The position numbers and the translations under genes are program-made. The notes below the pieces were generated by a model. That model was not told the DNA's origin. It saw only the letters and a list, made by a program, of their open reading frames with translations, and did not search any database. Shown here one piece after another: positions 25,154 through 36,167 of a DNA stretch of 64,000 nt (its first letter is position 1; every line of letters begins with the position of its first letter). The stretch is from Streptomyces paradoxus (GTDB lineage: Bacteria > Actinomycetota > Actinomycetes > Streptomycetales > Streptomycetaceae). The DNA lies in contig NZ_JACHGV010000001.1 of assembly GCF_014202475.1 (NCBI RefSeq), positions 310,001-374,000 of the forward strand. The letters are read 5' to 3'.

Positions 25154-26569
25154 TCAGCGGTTGGCCACCGCCTGCTTGACGAGCGTCTTGCCGAAGTCCC
25201 ACACCAGCCCGCCGTTGTGCGCGTCGTCCATCACGGCCGTGAAGGCGTCGACGAACCGGTCCACCTCCCGCTCGCCGATGATCAGCGGCGGAATCAGCTT
25301 GATCACCTCCATGTGGTCGCCGGAGACCTGCGTGAGGATCCGGTGCCGCTGGAGCAGCGGCACGACGACCATCTGCGCGAAGAGTCCCTTGCGAGCGGCC
25401 TGGAGCATCGCCCAGCGGCTGCGCAGCTTCAGCGACCGGGGCCGGCCGAACTCGATGCCGATCATCAGGCCCCGGCCGCGGACCTCGGCGAGCATCTCGT
25501 ACCGGTCCGTGAGCGCGGCCAGCCGGGATCTGAGCCGCTCCCCGGTGGCCCGGACGTTCGCGACGACCTGCTCGTTCTCCATCACCGACAGCACCGCCAG
25601 GCCCGCCGCCATGGCCTGGGCGTTGCCCCCGAAGCTCGCCGAGTGGACCAGCACCCGGTCCATGGACGAGTAGACCTTCTTGAAGATCCAGTCCTTGCCG
25701 ATCGTGGCGCCCACCGGCACATAGCCGCCGGAGAGCGCCTTGGCGACGCACACCAGGTCCGGCTCCACGCCGTCCTCGTGCTGGTAGGCGTAGAAGTCGC
25801 CGGTCCGGCCGAGTCCGGTCTGCACCTCGTCGGCGATGAGCAGGGCCTTGTGCCGGTGCAGCAGCTCCTGCGCGGCCCGCAGCCAGCCGGGCGGGCCCGT
25901 GAGGACGCCCTTGCCCTGGATCGGCTCGACGATCAGGGCGGCGACGTCACCCTTCCTCAGCTCCCTCTCCAGCGCATCGAGGTCGCCCGGCGGTACGGCC
26001 GTGTCGGGCAGCAGCGGGGCGAAGCCGTCACGGAAGCCGGACTCGCCGTTCACCGAGAGGGAGCCGGTGGTCAGGCCGTGGAAGGCGTGGGCGCAGTAGA
26101 GGACCCTGGGCCTGCCGGTGACGAACCGGGCGAACTTCAGGGCGCCCTCGACGGCCTCGGTGCCGCTGTTGCCGAAGAACACCCGGTCCAGGTGGGGGCT
26201 GTGCGCGAGCAGCTTCTCGGCCAGCAGACCGGGCAGCGGCTGGCAGTCGAACCGGGTGAGGTCGGCCAGACCGGCGTCCACCACGTCGTGCAGCGCCTTG
26301 CGCACCACGGGATGGTGGCGGCCCAGCCCCATCACCCCGAACCCGGCGAGCATGTCCAGGTAGTCGTTGCCGTCCGCGTCGTAGAAGTAGGCGCCTTCGG
26401 CGCGCTCGTAGACCTTGTCGAAGCCGATGGTGTGCAGCATGCGCGGGAGCTGGTGGTTGAGGTGGCGGGTGTGCAGCTCGTAGCGCTCGGCTCCGCGCTC
26501 GGCCAGCAGCTTGCCGAGGTCGAACTCCCCGGCCTGCGACGACTCCGACGCGGACTCGGCGGTTGTCAT
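25154..26569 (-). CDS. hpnO: Class III aminotransferase of the hopanoid cluster
   Basis: A 471-residue PLP-dependent aminotransferase of the ornithine/acetylornithine type. Landmarks are [49 protein letters not shown] and the PLP lysine in [13 protein letters not shown]. Its ATG overlaps the dxs stop by 4 nt. In hopanoid clusters this enzyme installs the terminal amine of aminobacteriohopanetriol, starting from ribosylhopane. The symbol is by analogy with HpnO; orthology was not tested. Confidence 0.85.
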   Translation of the reverse strand: MTTAESASESSQAGEFDLGKLLAERGAERYELHTRHLNHQLPRMLHTIGFDKVYERAEGAYFYDADGNDYLDMLAGFGVMGLGRHHPVVRKALHDVVDAGLADLTRFDCQPLPGLLAEKLLAHSPHLDRVFFGNSGTEAVEGALKFARFVTGRPRVLYCAHAFHGLTTGSLSVNGESGFRDGFAPLLPDTAVPPGDLDALERELRKGDVAALIVEPIQGKGVLTGPPGWLRAAQELLHRHKALLIADEVQTGLGRTGDFYAYQHEDGVEPDLVCVAKALSGGYVPVGATIGKDWIFKKVYSSMDRVLVHSASFGGNAQAMAAGLAVLSVMENEQVVANVRATGERLRSRLAALTDRYEMLAEVRGRGLMIGIEFGRPRSLKLRSRWAMLQAARKGLFAQMVVVPLLQRHRILTQVSGDHMEVIKLIPPLIIGEREVDRFVDAFTAVMDDAHNGGLVWDFGKTLVKQAVANR

Positions 26570-28461
26570 TCCTGTGGCTCCTTGGACAGCTCTTCCTTGA
26601 CGGCCAGGCTCGCGCTGATCCGTCCGGCGACCTCGACGGGTGTCAGGCCGATGTCGGCGAGCACCTCGTCGCGCTTGGCGTGCGCGAGGAACTGCTCGGG
26701 GATGCCGAACCGCCGTACCGGCACGTCGACGTCGGCGTCGCCCAGGGCCAGCGCCACGGCCGAACCGACCCCGGCCGCACGGCTGTTGTCCTCGACGACC
26801 GCCACCAGGCGGTGCTCGGCGGCGAGGCCCGGCAGTGCCGGGTCGACGGGCTTGACCCAGCGCGGGTCGACGACGGTGCAGCCGATGCCGCGCGCTTCGA
26901 GCAGCTCGGCGGCCTGGAGGCAGACCGGTGCCATCACGCCGACGGCCACCAGGAGAACCCGGGGCGCGGAGGAACGGTGCAGCACGTCCAGCCCGCCCAC
27001 CCGGTCCACCGCCGGGATCGACGGGCCGACGGACTCCTTCGGGAACCGCAGCAGCGTCGGCGCGTCGTCGACGACGACCGCCTCCCGCAGCTGGGCGCGC
27101 AGCTGGTCGGCGTCCCGTGGCGCGGCGATCCTGAGCCCGGGCACGACCTGGAGGACGGACATGTCCCACATGCCGTTGTGGGAGGCCCCGTCGACACCGG
27201 TGACCCCGGCCCGGTCCAGCACGAAGGTGACCCCGCAGCGGTGCAGGGCCACGTCCATGAGCAGCTGGTCGAAGGCGCGGTTGAGGAAGGTGGCGTAGAC
27301 GGCGACGACCGGGTGCAGCCCGCCCGTCGCCAGGCCCGCCGCGGACACGGCCGCGTGCTGCTCGGCGATGCCGACGTCCCACACGCGGTCCGGGAACCGC
27401 TCGGCGAAGGCGCCGAGACCGACCGGATGCAGCATGGCGGCGGTGATCGCCACCACGTCCCGGCGCTCCTCCCCGATCCGGACGATCTCCTCGCCGAACA
27501 CCGAGGTCCAGGAGGGGCCACCCGACGGGGACAGCGGCGCGCAGGTCAGCGGGTCCATGACGCCGACGGTGTGGAAGTGGTCCTCCTCGTGGGCGAGGGC
27601 GGGCTCGTAGCCGCGGCCCTTCTCCGTGAGGCAGTGCACCAGCACCGGCCCGTGGAAGCGCTTCGCGCGCCGCAGCGCGGATTCCACGGCCCCGGTGTCG
27701 TGCCCGTCGATCGGCCCCACGTACTTCAGCCCCAGGTCCTCGAACAGGCCCTGCGGCGCGAACGCGTCCTTGAAGCCCTTCTTCGCGCCGTGCAGGGCCT
27801 CGTAGAGGGTGTTGCCGACCAGGGGCGTGCCCTGGAGCACGTCCTTGCCCCAGGCCAGGACCCGCTCGTAGCCGTCGGTGGTGCGCAGCGTGGCGAGGTG
27901 GTTGGCGAGGCCGCCGATGGTGGGGGCGTAGGAGCGTTCGTTGTCGTTGACGACGATGATCAGCGGCCGGTCCTTGGCGGCGGCGATGTTGTTCAAGGCC
28001 TCCCAGGCCATGCCGCCGGTGAGCGCCCCGTCGCCGATGACCGCGACGACGTGGCCCTTCTCACCCTGCACCTGGCGGGCCTTGGCGAGCCCGTCGGCCC
28101 AGCCGAGGGCCGTGGAGGCGTGGCTGTTCTCGATGACGTCGTGCTCGGACTCCTCGCGCGAGGGGTAGCCGGACAGGCCGCCCTTGCCGCGCAGCTTGGA
28201 GAAGTCCTGGCGCCCGGTCAGCAGCTTGTGGACGTAGGACTGGTGGCCGGTGTCCCACAGGATGCGGTCGGCCGGCGACTCGAAGACCCGGTGCAGGGCG
28301 ATGGTCAGTTCCACCACGCCCAGGTTGGGTCCCAGATGGCCGCCGGTCCTGGCGACCGCGTGGACCAGGAACTCGCGGATCTCTTCGGACAGTTCCCCCA
28401 GTTCCGCCCCGGTCAGCGCCTTCAGGTCGCGTGGTCCCCGGATGCTCTCCAGAATCGTCAC
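26566..28461 (-). CDS. dxs: 1-deoxy-D-xylulose-5-phosphate synthase
   Basis: A 631-residue ThDP enzyme that condenses pyruvate and glyceraldehyde-3-phosphate into DXP, the first step of the MEP isoprenoid pathway. Signatures are [17 protein letters not shown], the ThDP motif [16 protein letters not shown] and the catalytic Glu region [12 protein letters not shown] start at 28461, 28 nt after the ispG stop. This is a cluster-specific dxs that boosts precursor for C30 squalene; Streptomyces usually has another copy elsewhere (established knowledge). Confidence 0.95.
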   Translation of the reverse strand: MTILESIRGPRDLKALTGAELGELSEEIREFLVHAVARTGGHLGPNLGVVELTIALHRVFESPADRILWDTGHQSYVHKLLTGRQDFSKLRGKGGLSGYPSREESEHDVIENSHASTALGWADGLAKARQVQGEKGHVVAVIGDGALTGGMAWEALNNIAAAKDRPLIIVVNDNERSYAPTIGGLANHLATLRTTDGYERVLAWGKDVLQGTPLVGNTLYEALHGAKKGFKDAFAPQGLFEDLGLKYVGPIDGHDTGAVESALRRAKRFHGPVLVHCLTEKGRGYEPALAHEEDHFHTVGVMDPLTCAPLSPSGGPSWTSVFGEEIVRIGEERRDVVAITAAMLHPVGLGAFAERFPDRVWDVGIAEQHAAVSAAGLATGGLHPVVAVYATFLNRAFDQLLMDVALHRCGVTFVLDRAGVTGVDGASHNGMWDMSVLQVVPGLRIAAPRDADQLRAQLREAVVVDDAPTLLRFPKESVGPSIPAVDRVGGLDVLHRSSAPRVLLVAVGVMAPVCLQAAELLEARGIGCTVVDPRWVKPVDPALPGLAAEHRLVAVVEDNSRAAGVGSAVALALGDADVDVPVRRFGIPEQFLAHAKRDEVLADIGLTPVEVAGRISASLAVKEELSKEPQE

Positions 28462-28489
28462 GTCGGGCCCCCTTCGGATTCCGTGCTGC

Positions 28490-29647
28490 TCAGCTCACGG
28501 TGACGGCCGGCTCCCCCGGCCCGACGCCGTCCTGCTCCATCTGCTCGGCGATCTTCATCGCCTCTTCGATCAGCGTCTCGACGATCTTGGATTCGGGGAC
28601 GGTCTTGATGACCTGGCCCTTGACGAAGATCTGCCCCTTGCCGTTGCCGGAGGCCACTCCGAGATCGGCCTCCCGCGCCTCGCCGGGCCCGTTGACCACA
28701 CACCCCATGACGGCGACCCGCAGCGGCACCTCCATGCCGTCGAGCCCGGCCGTGACCTCCTCGGCCAGCTTGTAGACGTCGACCTGGGCGCGCCCGCACG
28801 AGGGGCACGACACGATCTCCAGCCGGCGCTCCTTGAGCCCGAGGGACTGGAGGATCTGGATGCCGACCTTGACCTCCTCGGCCGGGGGCGCGGACAGCGA
28901 CACCCGGATCGTGTCGCCGATGCCCCGGGACAGCAGCGCCCCGAACGCCACCGCCGACTTGATCGTGCCCTGGAAGGCCGGCCCCGCCTCCGTCACGCCG
29001 AGGTGCAGCGGGTAGTCGCACTGTTCGGCCAGCTGGCGGTACGCCTCGATCATGACGACCGGGTCGTTGTGCTTGACGGAGATCTTGATGTCCCGGAAGC
29101 CGTGCTCCTCGAAGAGGGACGCCTCCCACAGGGCCGACTCGACGAGGGCCTCGGGGGTCGCCTTGCCGTACTTCTGGAGCAGGCGCCGGTCGAGGGAGCC
29201 GGCGTTCACCCCGATCCGGATCGGCGTGCCGTGGTCCTGCGCCGCCTGGGCGATCTCCTTGACCCGGTCGTCGAACTGCTTGATGTTGCCAGGGTTGACG
29301 CGGACCGCCGCGCAGCCGGCCTCGATGGCCGCGAACACGTACTTCGGCTGGAAGTGGATGTCCGCGATCACCGGGATCTGCGACTTGCGGGCGATGGTCG
29401 CCAGCGCGTCCGCGTCGTCCTGCGTGGGACAGGCGACCCGGACGATCTGGCAGCCGGACGCGGTGAGCTCCGCGATCTGCTGCAGGGTGGCGCCGACGTC
29501 GGAGGTCCGGGTCGTCGTCATGGACTGCACCGAGACCGGGGCCCCGCCCCCGACCGCCACCGGACCGACCTGGATCCGGCGCGACGCGCGCCGCTCGGCG
29601 ATCGGCCGGAGCGGCACCTCGGGGACGCCCAGCTCAATGGCGGTCAT
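28490..29647 (-). CDS. ispG: 4-hydroxy-3-methylbut-2-enyl diphosphate synthase (flavodoxin)
   Basis: A 385-residue GcpE/IspG of the [4Fe-4S] type, converting MEcPP to HMBPP in the MEP pathway. [11 protein letters not shown] and the C-terminal cluster-binding cysteines ([11 protein letters not shown] and [11 protein letters not shown]) are diagnostic. ATG 29647 lies 4 nt after the hpnH stop, so the genes are co-translated. It is a second precursor-supply gene inside the hopanoid operon. Confidence 0.95.
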   Translation of the reverse strand: MTAIELGVPEVPLRPIAERRASRRIQVGPVAVGGGAPVSVQSMTTTRTSDVGATLQQIAELTASGCQIVRVACPTQDDADALATIARKSQIPVIADIHFQPKYVFAAIEAGCAAVRVNPGNIKQFDDRVKEIAQAAQDHGTPIRIGVNAGSLDRRLLQKYGKATPEALVESALWEASLFEEHGFRDIKISVKHNDPVVMIEAYRQLAEQCDYPLHLGVTEAGPAFQGTIKSAVAFGALLSRGIGDTIRVSLSAPPAEEVKVGIQILQSLGLKERRLEIVSCPSCGRAQVDVYKLAEEVTAGLDGMEVPLRVAVMGCVVNGPGEAREADLGVASGNGKGQIFVKGQVIKTVPESKIVETLIEEAMKIAEQMEQDGVGPGEPAVTVS

Positions 29648-29651
29648 GGCC

Positions 29652-30674
29652 TCACTCCCGATTTCCGGAGACCGTCTCGCGCATGGCGCGCAGGGACTCC
29701 TTCAGCGATCCCATGGTGGCGAGGACGGCGGTGGGCTCGTACCCGCAGTGCGCCATGCAGTTGGCGCAGCGCGGGTCCTTGCCGCGGCCGTACTTGTCCC
29801 AGTCGGTGTCCTCGACCAGCTCCCGGTACGTCGGCACGTACCCGTCGCTCATCAGGTAGCAGGGGCGCTGCCAGCCGAAGAGCGAGTAGTTCGGGATCGC
29901 CCACGCGGTGCACGGGAAGTCGACCTTGCCCTCCAGGAAGTCCAGGAAGAGCGGGGAGTGGTTGAGCCGCCAGCGCCGCCGGTTGCCGCCCGAGAAGGCC
30001 TTCTTGAACAGCTCCCGGGTCTGCTCCACTCCCAGGAAGTGCTCCTGGTCGGGGGCCTTCTCGTAGGCGTAGGCGGGCGAGATCATCATCTCGTCGACCT
30101 TCAGGTCGTCGTTGAGGAAGTTCAGCACCTCGATGATGGTCTGCGGGGTGTCGGTGTTGAAGAAGGTCGAATTGGTGGTGACCCGGAAGCCGCGCCGCTT
30201 GGCCTCCTTGATCGCCTCGACGGCCTCGTCGAAGACGCCCTCCTTGGCCACCGACTCGTCGTGCCGCTCGCGCAGCCCGTCGATGTGCACCGCGAACGCG
30301 AAGTAGGGCGACGGCGTGAACTTGTCCATCTTCTTGCGCAGCAGCATGGCGTTGGTGCAGAGGAAGACGTACTTCCGCTTGGCCACCAGCTGACGCACGA
30401 TCTCGTCGATCTGCGGGTGCATCAGCGGCTCGCCGCCGGCGATGGACACCATTGGGGCACCGGACTCCATGACCGCCCCCACGGCCTGGGCGACGGGCAT
30501 CCGCTGTTTCAGCACCCCGGCCGGATGCTGGATCTTGCCGCACCCCTCGCATTTGAGATTGCAGGCGAACAGCGGCTCCAGCTCCACGATCAGCGGAAAC
30601 TTGTCCCGCCGGCGCAGCTTCTGTTCAGCCAAGTATGTAGCGACCTTGATGGACTGTCGGAGCGGCATGGCCAT
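29652..30674 (-). CDS. hpnH: Adenosyl-hopene transferase, radical SAM
   Basis: A 340-residue radical-SAM enzyme that adds adenosine to diploptene (hop-22(29)-ene), the first side-chain step of C35 hopanoids. The [4Fe-4S] motif is CNLKCEGC (Cys38, 42, 45), with the SAM motif AGGEP near residue 75. A C-terminal cysteine cluster (CANCMAHC) suggests an auxiliary site. ATG 30674 follows a near-perfect Shine-Dalgarno, AGGAGGTGA. The gene is 5 nt after hpnG. Confidence 0.95.
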   Translation of the reverse strand: MAMPLRQSIKVATYLAEQKLRRRDKFPLIVELEPLFACNLKCEGCGKIQHPAGVLKQRMPVAQAVGAVMESGAPMVSIAGGEPLMHPQIDEIVRQLVAKRKYVFLCTNAMLLRKKMDKFTPSPYFAFAVHIDGLRERHDESVAKEGVFDEAVEAIKEAKRRGFRVTTNSTFFNTDTPQTIIEVLNFLNDDLKVDEMMISPAYAYEKAPDQEHFLGVEQTRELFKKAFSGGNRRRWRLNHSPLFLDFLEGKVDFPCTAWAIPNYSLFGWQRPCYLMSDGYVPTYRELVEDTDWDKYGRGKDPRCANCMAHCGYEPTAVLATMGSLKESLRAMRETVSGNRE

Positions 30675-30679
30675 CTGGC

Positions 30680-31321
30680 TCACCTCCTGGGGAGCAGCAA
30701 GGAACGGTGCCATTCGAAGAAAGCGGGAAGGACGGAACGAAGGACACGGAAAGCTGATATTCCACCGCGCACCGTGCCGATCCGGACGAGTTCATGTTCA
30801 GGAGCGTCCACGACCACCCGGACGGCCGCAACCGGGCGCTCGCCCGCACGCACGGCGCTCAGGAGCGTGACGGCGGACTCCATGTCGACCGCGATCGCAC
30901 CGGTGGCGCGCAGAGCGGACCGTTCGGGGCCGCGCACGACGTGGTCGGAGCCGGTGAGCGGTCCTGTGTGCACGGTCCGCCCGGGCAGCGCGCGAGCCAG
31001 TTCCTCCACCAGCAGTTCGGTGCCGACGCAGGGCGTCGTGCCGCGCGGGTCGCGGGTCTCCTCGGCGACGACCAGGTCACCGGGGTGCATGCCCGGTGCG
31101 AGGCCGGCGCAGAAGCCGGTGGCCAGGACGGCGGCGTCGCGCAGGGCCGGGTCGGCCAGCATGCGGGTGACGGCCCGCTCGGCGGCGGCCGGCCCCATGC
31201 CCGTCCGCAGCACCGTGACCGGTCCGCCGGCCCCGCCCCGGCCGCCGGCGCGCAGGGCGAACTGCTCGATGCCGAGCGCGCAGGCGATCAGCAGCGGGAC
31301 CGGGGCGGGCTGCGCGCTCAT
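30680..31321 (-). CDS. hpnG: Hopanoid-associated phosphorylase/nucleosidase
   Basis: A 213-residue purine-nucleosidase-like protein (GFCAGLAPGMHPGDLVVAEE; AVDMESAVTLLSA, the MTAN/PNP family catalytic block). HpnG removes adenine from adenosylhopane to give ribosylhopane or its phosphate. The ATG shares one base with the shc stop (TGATG), so coupling is tight. Sitting between shc and hpnH, it follows pathway order. Confidence 0.92.
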   Translation of the reverse strand: MSAQPAPVPLLIACALGIEQFALRAGGRGGAGGPVTVLRTGMGPAAAERAVTRMLADPALRDAAVLATGFCAGLAPGMHPGDLVVAEETRDPRGTTPCVGTELLVEELARALPGRTVHTGPLTGSDHVVRGPERSALRATGAIAVDMESAVTLLSAVRAGERPVAAVRVVVDAPEHELVRIGTVRGGISAFRVLRSVLPAFFEWHRSLLLPRR

Positions 31322-33315
31322 CAGCTCCCCTTGAGCCGGTCGGCGAAGGGCTCCCCGTGGACGTACCGGCCGAGCGCCGTGAGCGGGAACACCTGCCGGT
31401 AGAGGTGGTAGTTGATCGAGAAGTCCCACGGGAAGCCCGTCCCCGTGAAGTACGGCTCGTCCCAGGAGCCGTCCTCCCGCTGGGTGGCGGCGAGCCACTC
31501 GACACCGCGTTCGACGGCCTTGGAGTCGCGCTCCCCCGCCGCGAGCAGGGCCATCAGTGCCCAGGCCGTCTGCGATGCGGTCGAGGCGCCCCGGCCGCTC
31601 CACCGCCTGACGTCCCGGTAGGAGCGCAGGTCCTCGCCCCAGCCGCCGTCGTCGTTCTGGACCGACTCCAGCCAGGCGACGGCCCGCCGGATCGCCGGGT
31701 GCGCGGCGGGAAGGCCGGCCGCGGTCAGGGCGGGGACGACGGAGCCGGTGCCGTAGACGTAGTTGACGCCCCAGCGCCCGAACCACGAGCCGTCCGGTTC
31801 CTGCTCGGCCAGCAGCCACTCGATGCCCCGCCGGGTGCGGGGGTCGTGGGCGAGGCCCTCGATGGCGAGCATCTCCACGACGTGCGCGGTGACGTCCGCG
31901 GAGGGCGGGTCGATGACCTCGCCGAAGTCGCAGAACGGCAGCCGGTTGGGGAAGGGACTGGTGTTGTCGACGTCGAAGGCGGCCCATGCGCCGTTCTTCG
32001 ACTGCATGCCGAGCGTCCAGCGCATGCCGCGGACGATGGCCCTGTCGAGCCGCTCCGGGTCGTGGTGGGCGATCCGGCGCAGCGCGAGGATCACCTCCGC
32101 GGTGTCGTCGATGTCGGGGTAGTTGTCGTTGTGGAACTCGAACGCCCAGCCCCCGGGCGGCAGTCCGGGCCGCTTCACGGACCAGTCACCGGGCCGGACG
32201 ATCTCCTCGCCCAGCATCCAGTCGGCCGCCTTCACCAACTGCGGGTGGTCGGGGGGCAGTCCGGCGTCGACGAGGGCGATGACGGCCAGGCAGGTGTCCC
32301 ACACGGGCGACTGACAGGCCTCGATCATCCGGGACCCGTCCTCGCGCCATACGGCGAACCGGTCCAGGGACGCCAGCCCCTCGCGCATCACGGGGTGTTC
32401 GAGGTCGTAGCCGAGCAGGTGCAGGGCGATGACGGAGTACACGGCCGGGGGCTGGATGCCGCCCCAGCAGCCGTCGTTCTCCTGCCGTTCGATGATCCAG
32501 CGGGCGGCGCTGTTCATGGCGGCCCTGCGCAGTCTGCGCGGGGCGACCTTCCGCAGGGCGTGCAGGCCCTTGTCCATCCGCTGGAAGGCGCCGTCCCAAC
32601 TGAACGGCGAGGCGAGGGGCTTCGGCGGGTTGGGCCGGTCCGGGTCGGTGTGCAGCTCGTCGAGCGGGAAGGGCGCGGGGCGTACCGGCCGCTTCGCGGA
32701 GACGATCGTCAGCGGGACGATGGTCTGCCGCGCCCAGCAGCCGAAGTCGTAGATGTTGAGCGGCACCCACTTGGGGAGGAAGACGAACTCCGGCGGGAGT
32801 TCGGGCAGGTCCTCCCACTTCCACCAGCCGAACAGGGCCAGCCAGATCCGGGTGAAGACCCGGGCGGCGGCGATGCCGCCCTGTGCGCGGATCCAGGCGG
32901 AGGCCTTCGCCATGTGCGGGGCGTCGGGCGCGTCACCGGCCAGGCGGAGGGCGACGTACGCCTCGATGGTGGCGGACAGTTCGCCCGGTCCGCCGTAGAA
33001 GGTGGCCCATGTGCCGTCCTCGCCCTGCTCGCCGCGGATGAAGAGGGCGGCGGCCTGCGTGGTCTTCTCGTCGCGGATGCCGAGGAACTGACGGAGCAGC
33101 AGGTCCTCGGCGTCCATCGTGACGTTGGTCTCGAGGTCGCCCTTCCACCAGCCCTGGGCGTCCTGGCGGGAGAGCAGGAAGTCGGTGGCGCGCCGGGCGG
33201 CGCGTGCGGCGGCTTCCGGTACCCCGGCCGTCCCGGGGGTGTGCGTGTCGGTGTCGCTGGCCGCGGCGGCGCGGGGTGGCAGGGCCCCGGTGCTTCCGTC
33301 GGTCGTCGCTGTCAT
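31321..33315 (-). CDS. shc: Squalene-hopene cyclase
   Basis: A 664-residue triterpene cyclase that turns squalene into hopene/hopanol at the cytoplasmic membrane. The protonation motif is DIDDTAE (DxDDTA type). Several QW-type repeats are visible, for example GQGG-like segments ending W (QDAQGWW, QENDGCWGG, QNDDGGWGE, QREDGSWDE). ATG 33315 with GAAGGGGAAG upstream is chosen over a longer frame to 33393. A 122-nt gap with a strong hairpin separates it from the upstream synthase gene. Confidence 0.95.
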   Translation of the reverse strand: MTATTDGSTGALPPRAAAASDTDTHTPGTAGVPEAAARAARRATDFLLSRQDAQGWWKGDLETNVTMDAEDLLLRQFLGIRDEKTTQAAALFIRGEQGEDGTWATFYGGPGELSATIEAYVALRLAGDAPDAPHMAKASAWIRAQGGIAAARVFTRIWLALFGWWKWEDLPELPPEFVFLPKWVPLNIYDFGCWARQTIVPLTIVSAKRPVRPAPFPLDELHTDPDRPNPPKPLASPFSWDGAFQRMDKGLHALRKVAPRRLRRAAMNSAARWIIERQENDGCWGGIQPPAVYSVIALHLLGYDLEHPVMREGLASLDRFAVWREDGSRMIEACQSPVWDTCLAVIALVDAGLPPDHPQLVKAADWMLGEEIVRPGDWSVKRPGLPPGGWAFEFHNDNYPDIDDTAEVILALRRIAHHDPERLDRAIVRGMRWTLGMQSKNGAWAAFDVDNTSPFPNRLPFCDFGEVIDPPSADVTAHVVEMLAIEGLAHDPRTRRGIEWLLAEQEPDGSWFGRWGVNYVYGTGSVVPALTAAGLPAAHPAIRRAVAWLESVQNDDGGWGEDLRSYRDVRRWSGRGASTASQTAWALMALLAAGERDSKAVERGVEWLAATQREDGSWDEPYFTGTGFPWDFSINYHLYRQVFPLTALGRYVHGEPFADRLKGS

Positions 33316-33369
33316 GGCTTCCCCTTCGTGCAGTCCTGCATGGCGTGCATCTGCTGTGGGTCCGCCGTC

Positions 33370-33403
33370 GGCCGGTGCACCGTGATGACTCACGGCACCG
33401 GCC
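33370..33403 (-). terminator. Intra-operon hairpin between polyprenyl synthase and shc
   Basis: GGCCGGTG-CA-CCGTGA pairs with TCACGG-CACCGGCC: 14 bp interrupted only by a 2-nt bulge, loop TGAC. It lies 35 nt after the synthase stop and 55 nt before the shc start on the transcript. No U-tract follows, so it may be a processing/stability element or attenuator rather than a full terminator. Confidence 0.55.
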
Positions 33404-33437
33404 GGCGACTACGCGAGGGCTATTCGGCCGATAGTGA

Positions 33438-34574
33438 TCATCTCTTTCGTACGACGACGAAGTCCGCGAGGGCCGTGAACTGTGCCCGCACCCGGTCGGG
33501 CATGTCGACGGCATCGAGGGCTTCGATGGCGATGGTGTGCTGACGGCGTGCCTCGTCGGCGGTCCACTCGCGGCCGCCGGCCTCCTCGATGAGGGCGGCC
33601 CGGGCCGCGAACTCCTCCTCGGAGAAGTTCTCGAAGTCGTGCGCCTTGGCGTCGGCGGCGAGGATCTCACCGAGCCGCTGCGAGGCTGAGCCGCCCGCCG
33701 CGAGGGCGGCCACGACCGGCAGGGACTTCTTGCGCTGGCGCAGGTCGCTCCAGGTCTGCTTGCCGGTGGAGACCGGGTCGCCCCAGATGCCGAGGAGGTC
33801 GTCGACGGCCTGGAAGGCGAGGCCCAGGTGATAGCCGTACTTCTCCAGGGTGTCGGCGGTGTGGTCGTCGGCGCCGCCGAGGACCGCGCCGATGGAGCTG
33901 GCGCAGGCGAGCAGGGCGCCGGTCTTGTTGCCCTCCATCTCCAGGCATTCCTCGACGCTGACGCGGTCGCGGTGCTCGTAGGAGATGTCCTGGGCCTGGC
34001 CGTCGATCAGGGCGCGGCTGGCCGTGGTCAGACGGCGGGTGGCGCGGCCCGCCTCGACGGTGCCGAGTTCGAGGAGCACCTCGTTGGCGAGGGCGAACAG
34101 GGCGTCGCCGACCAGGATGGCCTGGGCGGGGCCGTGCACCTTCCAGACCGTGTCGCGGTGGCGGCGCTGCTCGTCGCCGTCCATGAGGTCGTCGTGGAGG
34201 AGGGAGAAGTTGTGGACCAGTTCCACGGCGACGGCACCGGGGATGCCGGTCTCGGGGGCGGCGGACATGACCTCGGCGGACAGCACCGCGAGGGCGGGAC
34301 GCACGGCCTTGCCGCCGTCGCCCTCGGCGGGCCTGCCCTGGGCGTCGATCCAGCCGAAGTGGTAGGCGGCAACAGTGTCCATGGGAGGTGCCAGGCGGTC
34401 GACGGCCGCCCGCAGTACCGGAGTGGCCAGGGTCCGGCCGCGCTCCAGCAGCGCGGTCACGTCCACCGCCTCGGCAGTCTTCGAGGCCGGGGGCACAGTG
34501 GGCACAGTCTCTCCTCTTGTTGCGGTACCGGGGGTGCGGGGGCCGCCCGCCGCACCGGCCTGAGCCGGCATCAT
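33438..34574 (-). CDS. Polyprenyl (farnesyl-type) diphosphate synthase
   Basis: A 378-residue trans-isoprenyl diphosphate synthase. The first Asp-rich motif is LLHDDLMDGDEQRR and the second AVDDLLGIWGD, with the GNKTGALL segment between. In a squalene-hopene operon it most likely makes farnesyl diphosphate for HpnD; product length cannot be proven from sequence. ATG 34574 overlaps the hpnE stop (ATGA). The N-terminal about 30 residues are low complexity, and later starts are possible. Confidence 0.9.
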   Translation of the reverse strand: MMPAQAGAAGGPRTPGTATRGETVPTVPPASKTAEAVDVTALLERGRTLATPVLRAAVDRLAPPMDTVAAYHFGWIDAQGRPAEGDGGKAVRPALAVLSAEVMSAAPETGIPGAVAVELVHNFSLLHDDLMDGDEQRRHRDTVWKVHGPAQAILVGDALFALANEVLLELGTVEAGRATRRLTTASRALIDGQAQDISYEHRDRVSVEECLEMEGNKTGALLACASSIGAVLGGADDHTADTLEKYGYHLGLAFQAVDDLLGIWGDPVSTGKQTWSDLRQRKKSLPVVAALAAGGSASQRLGEILAADAKAHDFENFSEEEFAARAALIEEAGGREWTADEARRQHTIAIEALDAVDMPDRVRAQFTALADFVVVRKR

Positions 34575-35983
34575 GCCGCCTCCTCGAACTCGAAGAGGGC
34601 TTGCGGGCGGGGCCGGCCCAGGGCGCCCAGCACGGCGTCCGCCGCGCTCACACCACTGCGGACCGCACTCTCCATGGTCGCGGGCCACCCGGTGGCGGTC
34701 CACGCTCCGGCCAGGTAGAGGCCGGATGCCTTGGTGCGGGCGCCGGGCCTGAGGCGCCCGACGCCGGGGGTGGGAGCGAACGTCGCGGTGCGCTCCCGGG
34801 TGACGAAGAAGTCCCTCACTTCGGCGCCGCGGGCCGGCGGCAGCAGCCGCTCCAGCTCGGGCAGGTAGCGCTCGCGCAGCACCGCGACGGGCGTGTCGAT
34901 CTCGTCCTGCGCCGCCGACTGCGACACCGCGAGGTACTGCCCCTCGCGCAGCCCGGACGCGTCGGTGCGGTCGAAGACCCACTGCACGGGGCTGCCGAGG
35001 GCGGTGAAGAACGGCCGGCCGAGGACCTTCCGGTCGTACACCACATGGACGTTGAGGATGGGCGCGGTACCGATCTCCAGGAGCCGTTCGGGCGCGTCGA
35101 GGGCGCCCGCGGGCAGCAGGTCGTGTGCCTCGCGCTGCGGTACGGCGAGGACCACGGCGTCGGCCCGGAGCGTCTCGCCGGGCACCTCGACGGTCCACTG
35201 CCCGTTGCCGTCCGGGGATACGGAGGTGACGCGGGTGCGGACCTCGGTGCGCACGCCCGCGGAGTCGAGCGCCTTGCGGGCCAGCCGGTCGTGCAGCTCG
35301 CCGAGCGGGACGCGCGCCCAGCCGATGTCGGCCGCGCCGGGGTCGGACAGCAGACCGGTCTTGAACACCATTGCGGCGAGCGCCAGGGAGGCGTCGCCCG
35401 CGACCGCGTTGAGGGTGGCCACCCCGACGAGGTCCCACAGGGCCTCGACGGCGCGCGCCGACTGGCCGTGCGCGGCCAGCCAGTTGCCGAAGTCCTGCGT
35501 GTCCAGCGCGGGGTCGGTGAGGTCGAGCTTCCTGAGCGCGAGCGCGGCCCGGCCCACCCTGGCCCGGTCGGCGAGCGACAGGTGCGGATAGGAGGCGAGG
35601 CTGCGCCCCAGGTGCAGCGGCACGGGCAGGGCGTCCCGCCGCAGCCTGCCCAGCCGGCGTCCCTCGGGCCGGGCGAGGTCCAGGACGGGTACGTCGAGCC
35701 GGTCCTGGAGCGGGGCGAGTGCCGCGCCCTCGATGCGGTCGAGGAACCAGCGGTAGGCGGTGCAGCAGCGCAGGTACACGTGCTGGCCGTTGTCGACGGT
35801 GAGATCACCGCGCTGGAACGAGAAGGCCAGGCCGCCCAGTCTCGGCCTGCTCTCCAGCAGGGTGACGCGCACCCCGGCGTCGGCGAGCGCGAGCGCGGTG
35901 GTGACACCGGCGAGCCCGCCGCCCACCACGACGGCGTGCCGTCCCTGTGCGACCGGTCCCCCGGACCGTGTGCCATGGGTCAT
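34571..35983 (-). CDS. hpnE: Hydroxysqualene dehydroxylase / squalene-associated FAD oxidoreductase
   Basis: A 470-residue amine-oxidase/phytoene-desaturase-like flavoprotein. The FAD-binding motif VVVGGGLAGVTTALALADAG is at about residues 18-37. RLGGLAFSF follows, and a C-terminal FAD block LYLAGAWTATGWPATMESAVRSG closes the fold. HpnE reduces hydroxysqualene to squalene after HpnC. ATG 35983 has GGGGAGGG upstream; the frame is open to 36175, leaving a 184-nt gap to hpnD if the later start is right. Confidence 0.92.
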   Translation of the reverse strand: MTHGTRSGGPVAQGRHAVVVGGGLAGVTTALALADAGVRVTLLESRPRLGGLAFSFQRGDLTVDNGQHVYLRCCTAYRWFLDRIEGAALAPLQDRLDVPVLDLARPEGRRLGRLRRDALPVPLHLGRSLASYPHLSLADRARVGRAALALRKLDLTDPALDTQDFGNWLAAHGQSARAVEALWDLVGVATLNAVAGDASLALAAMVFKTGLLSDPGAADIGWARVPLGELHDRLARKALDSAGVRTEVRTRVTSVSPDGNGQWTVEVPGETLRADAVVLAVPQREAHDLLPAGALDAPERLLEIGTAPILNVHVVYDRKVLGRPFFTALGSPVQWVFDRTDASGLREGQYLAVSQSAAQDEIDTPVAVLRERYLPELERLLPPARGAEVRDFFVTRERTATFAPTPGVGRLRPGARTKASGLYLAGAWTATGWPATMESAVRSGVSAADAVLGALGRPRPQALFEFEEAA

Positions 35984-36167
35984 CGCGCGCCCTCCCCCGC
36001 GGCCCGGGCGTGCTGCTCGAACGGTGCACGACCGGCCGTCTCCGTCAGGGACGCGGCCCCGGGCCGGAGGGTTGCCCGCCGGTTGTCTCCGACGGCTCGG
36101 CCGAGAGGCGCGTCGCACCCGCGCCCGGTCTCCCGGGCCACACCGCCTACGGCGGCCTCTGTGCCGT

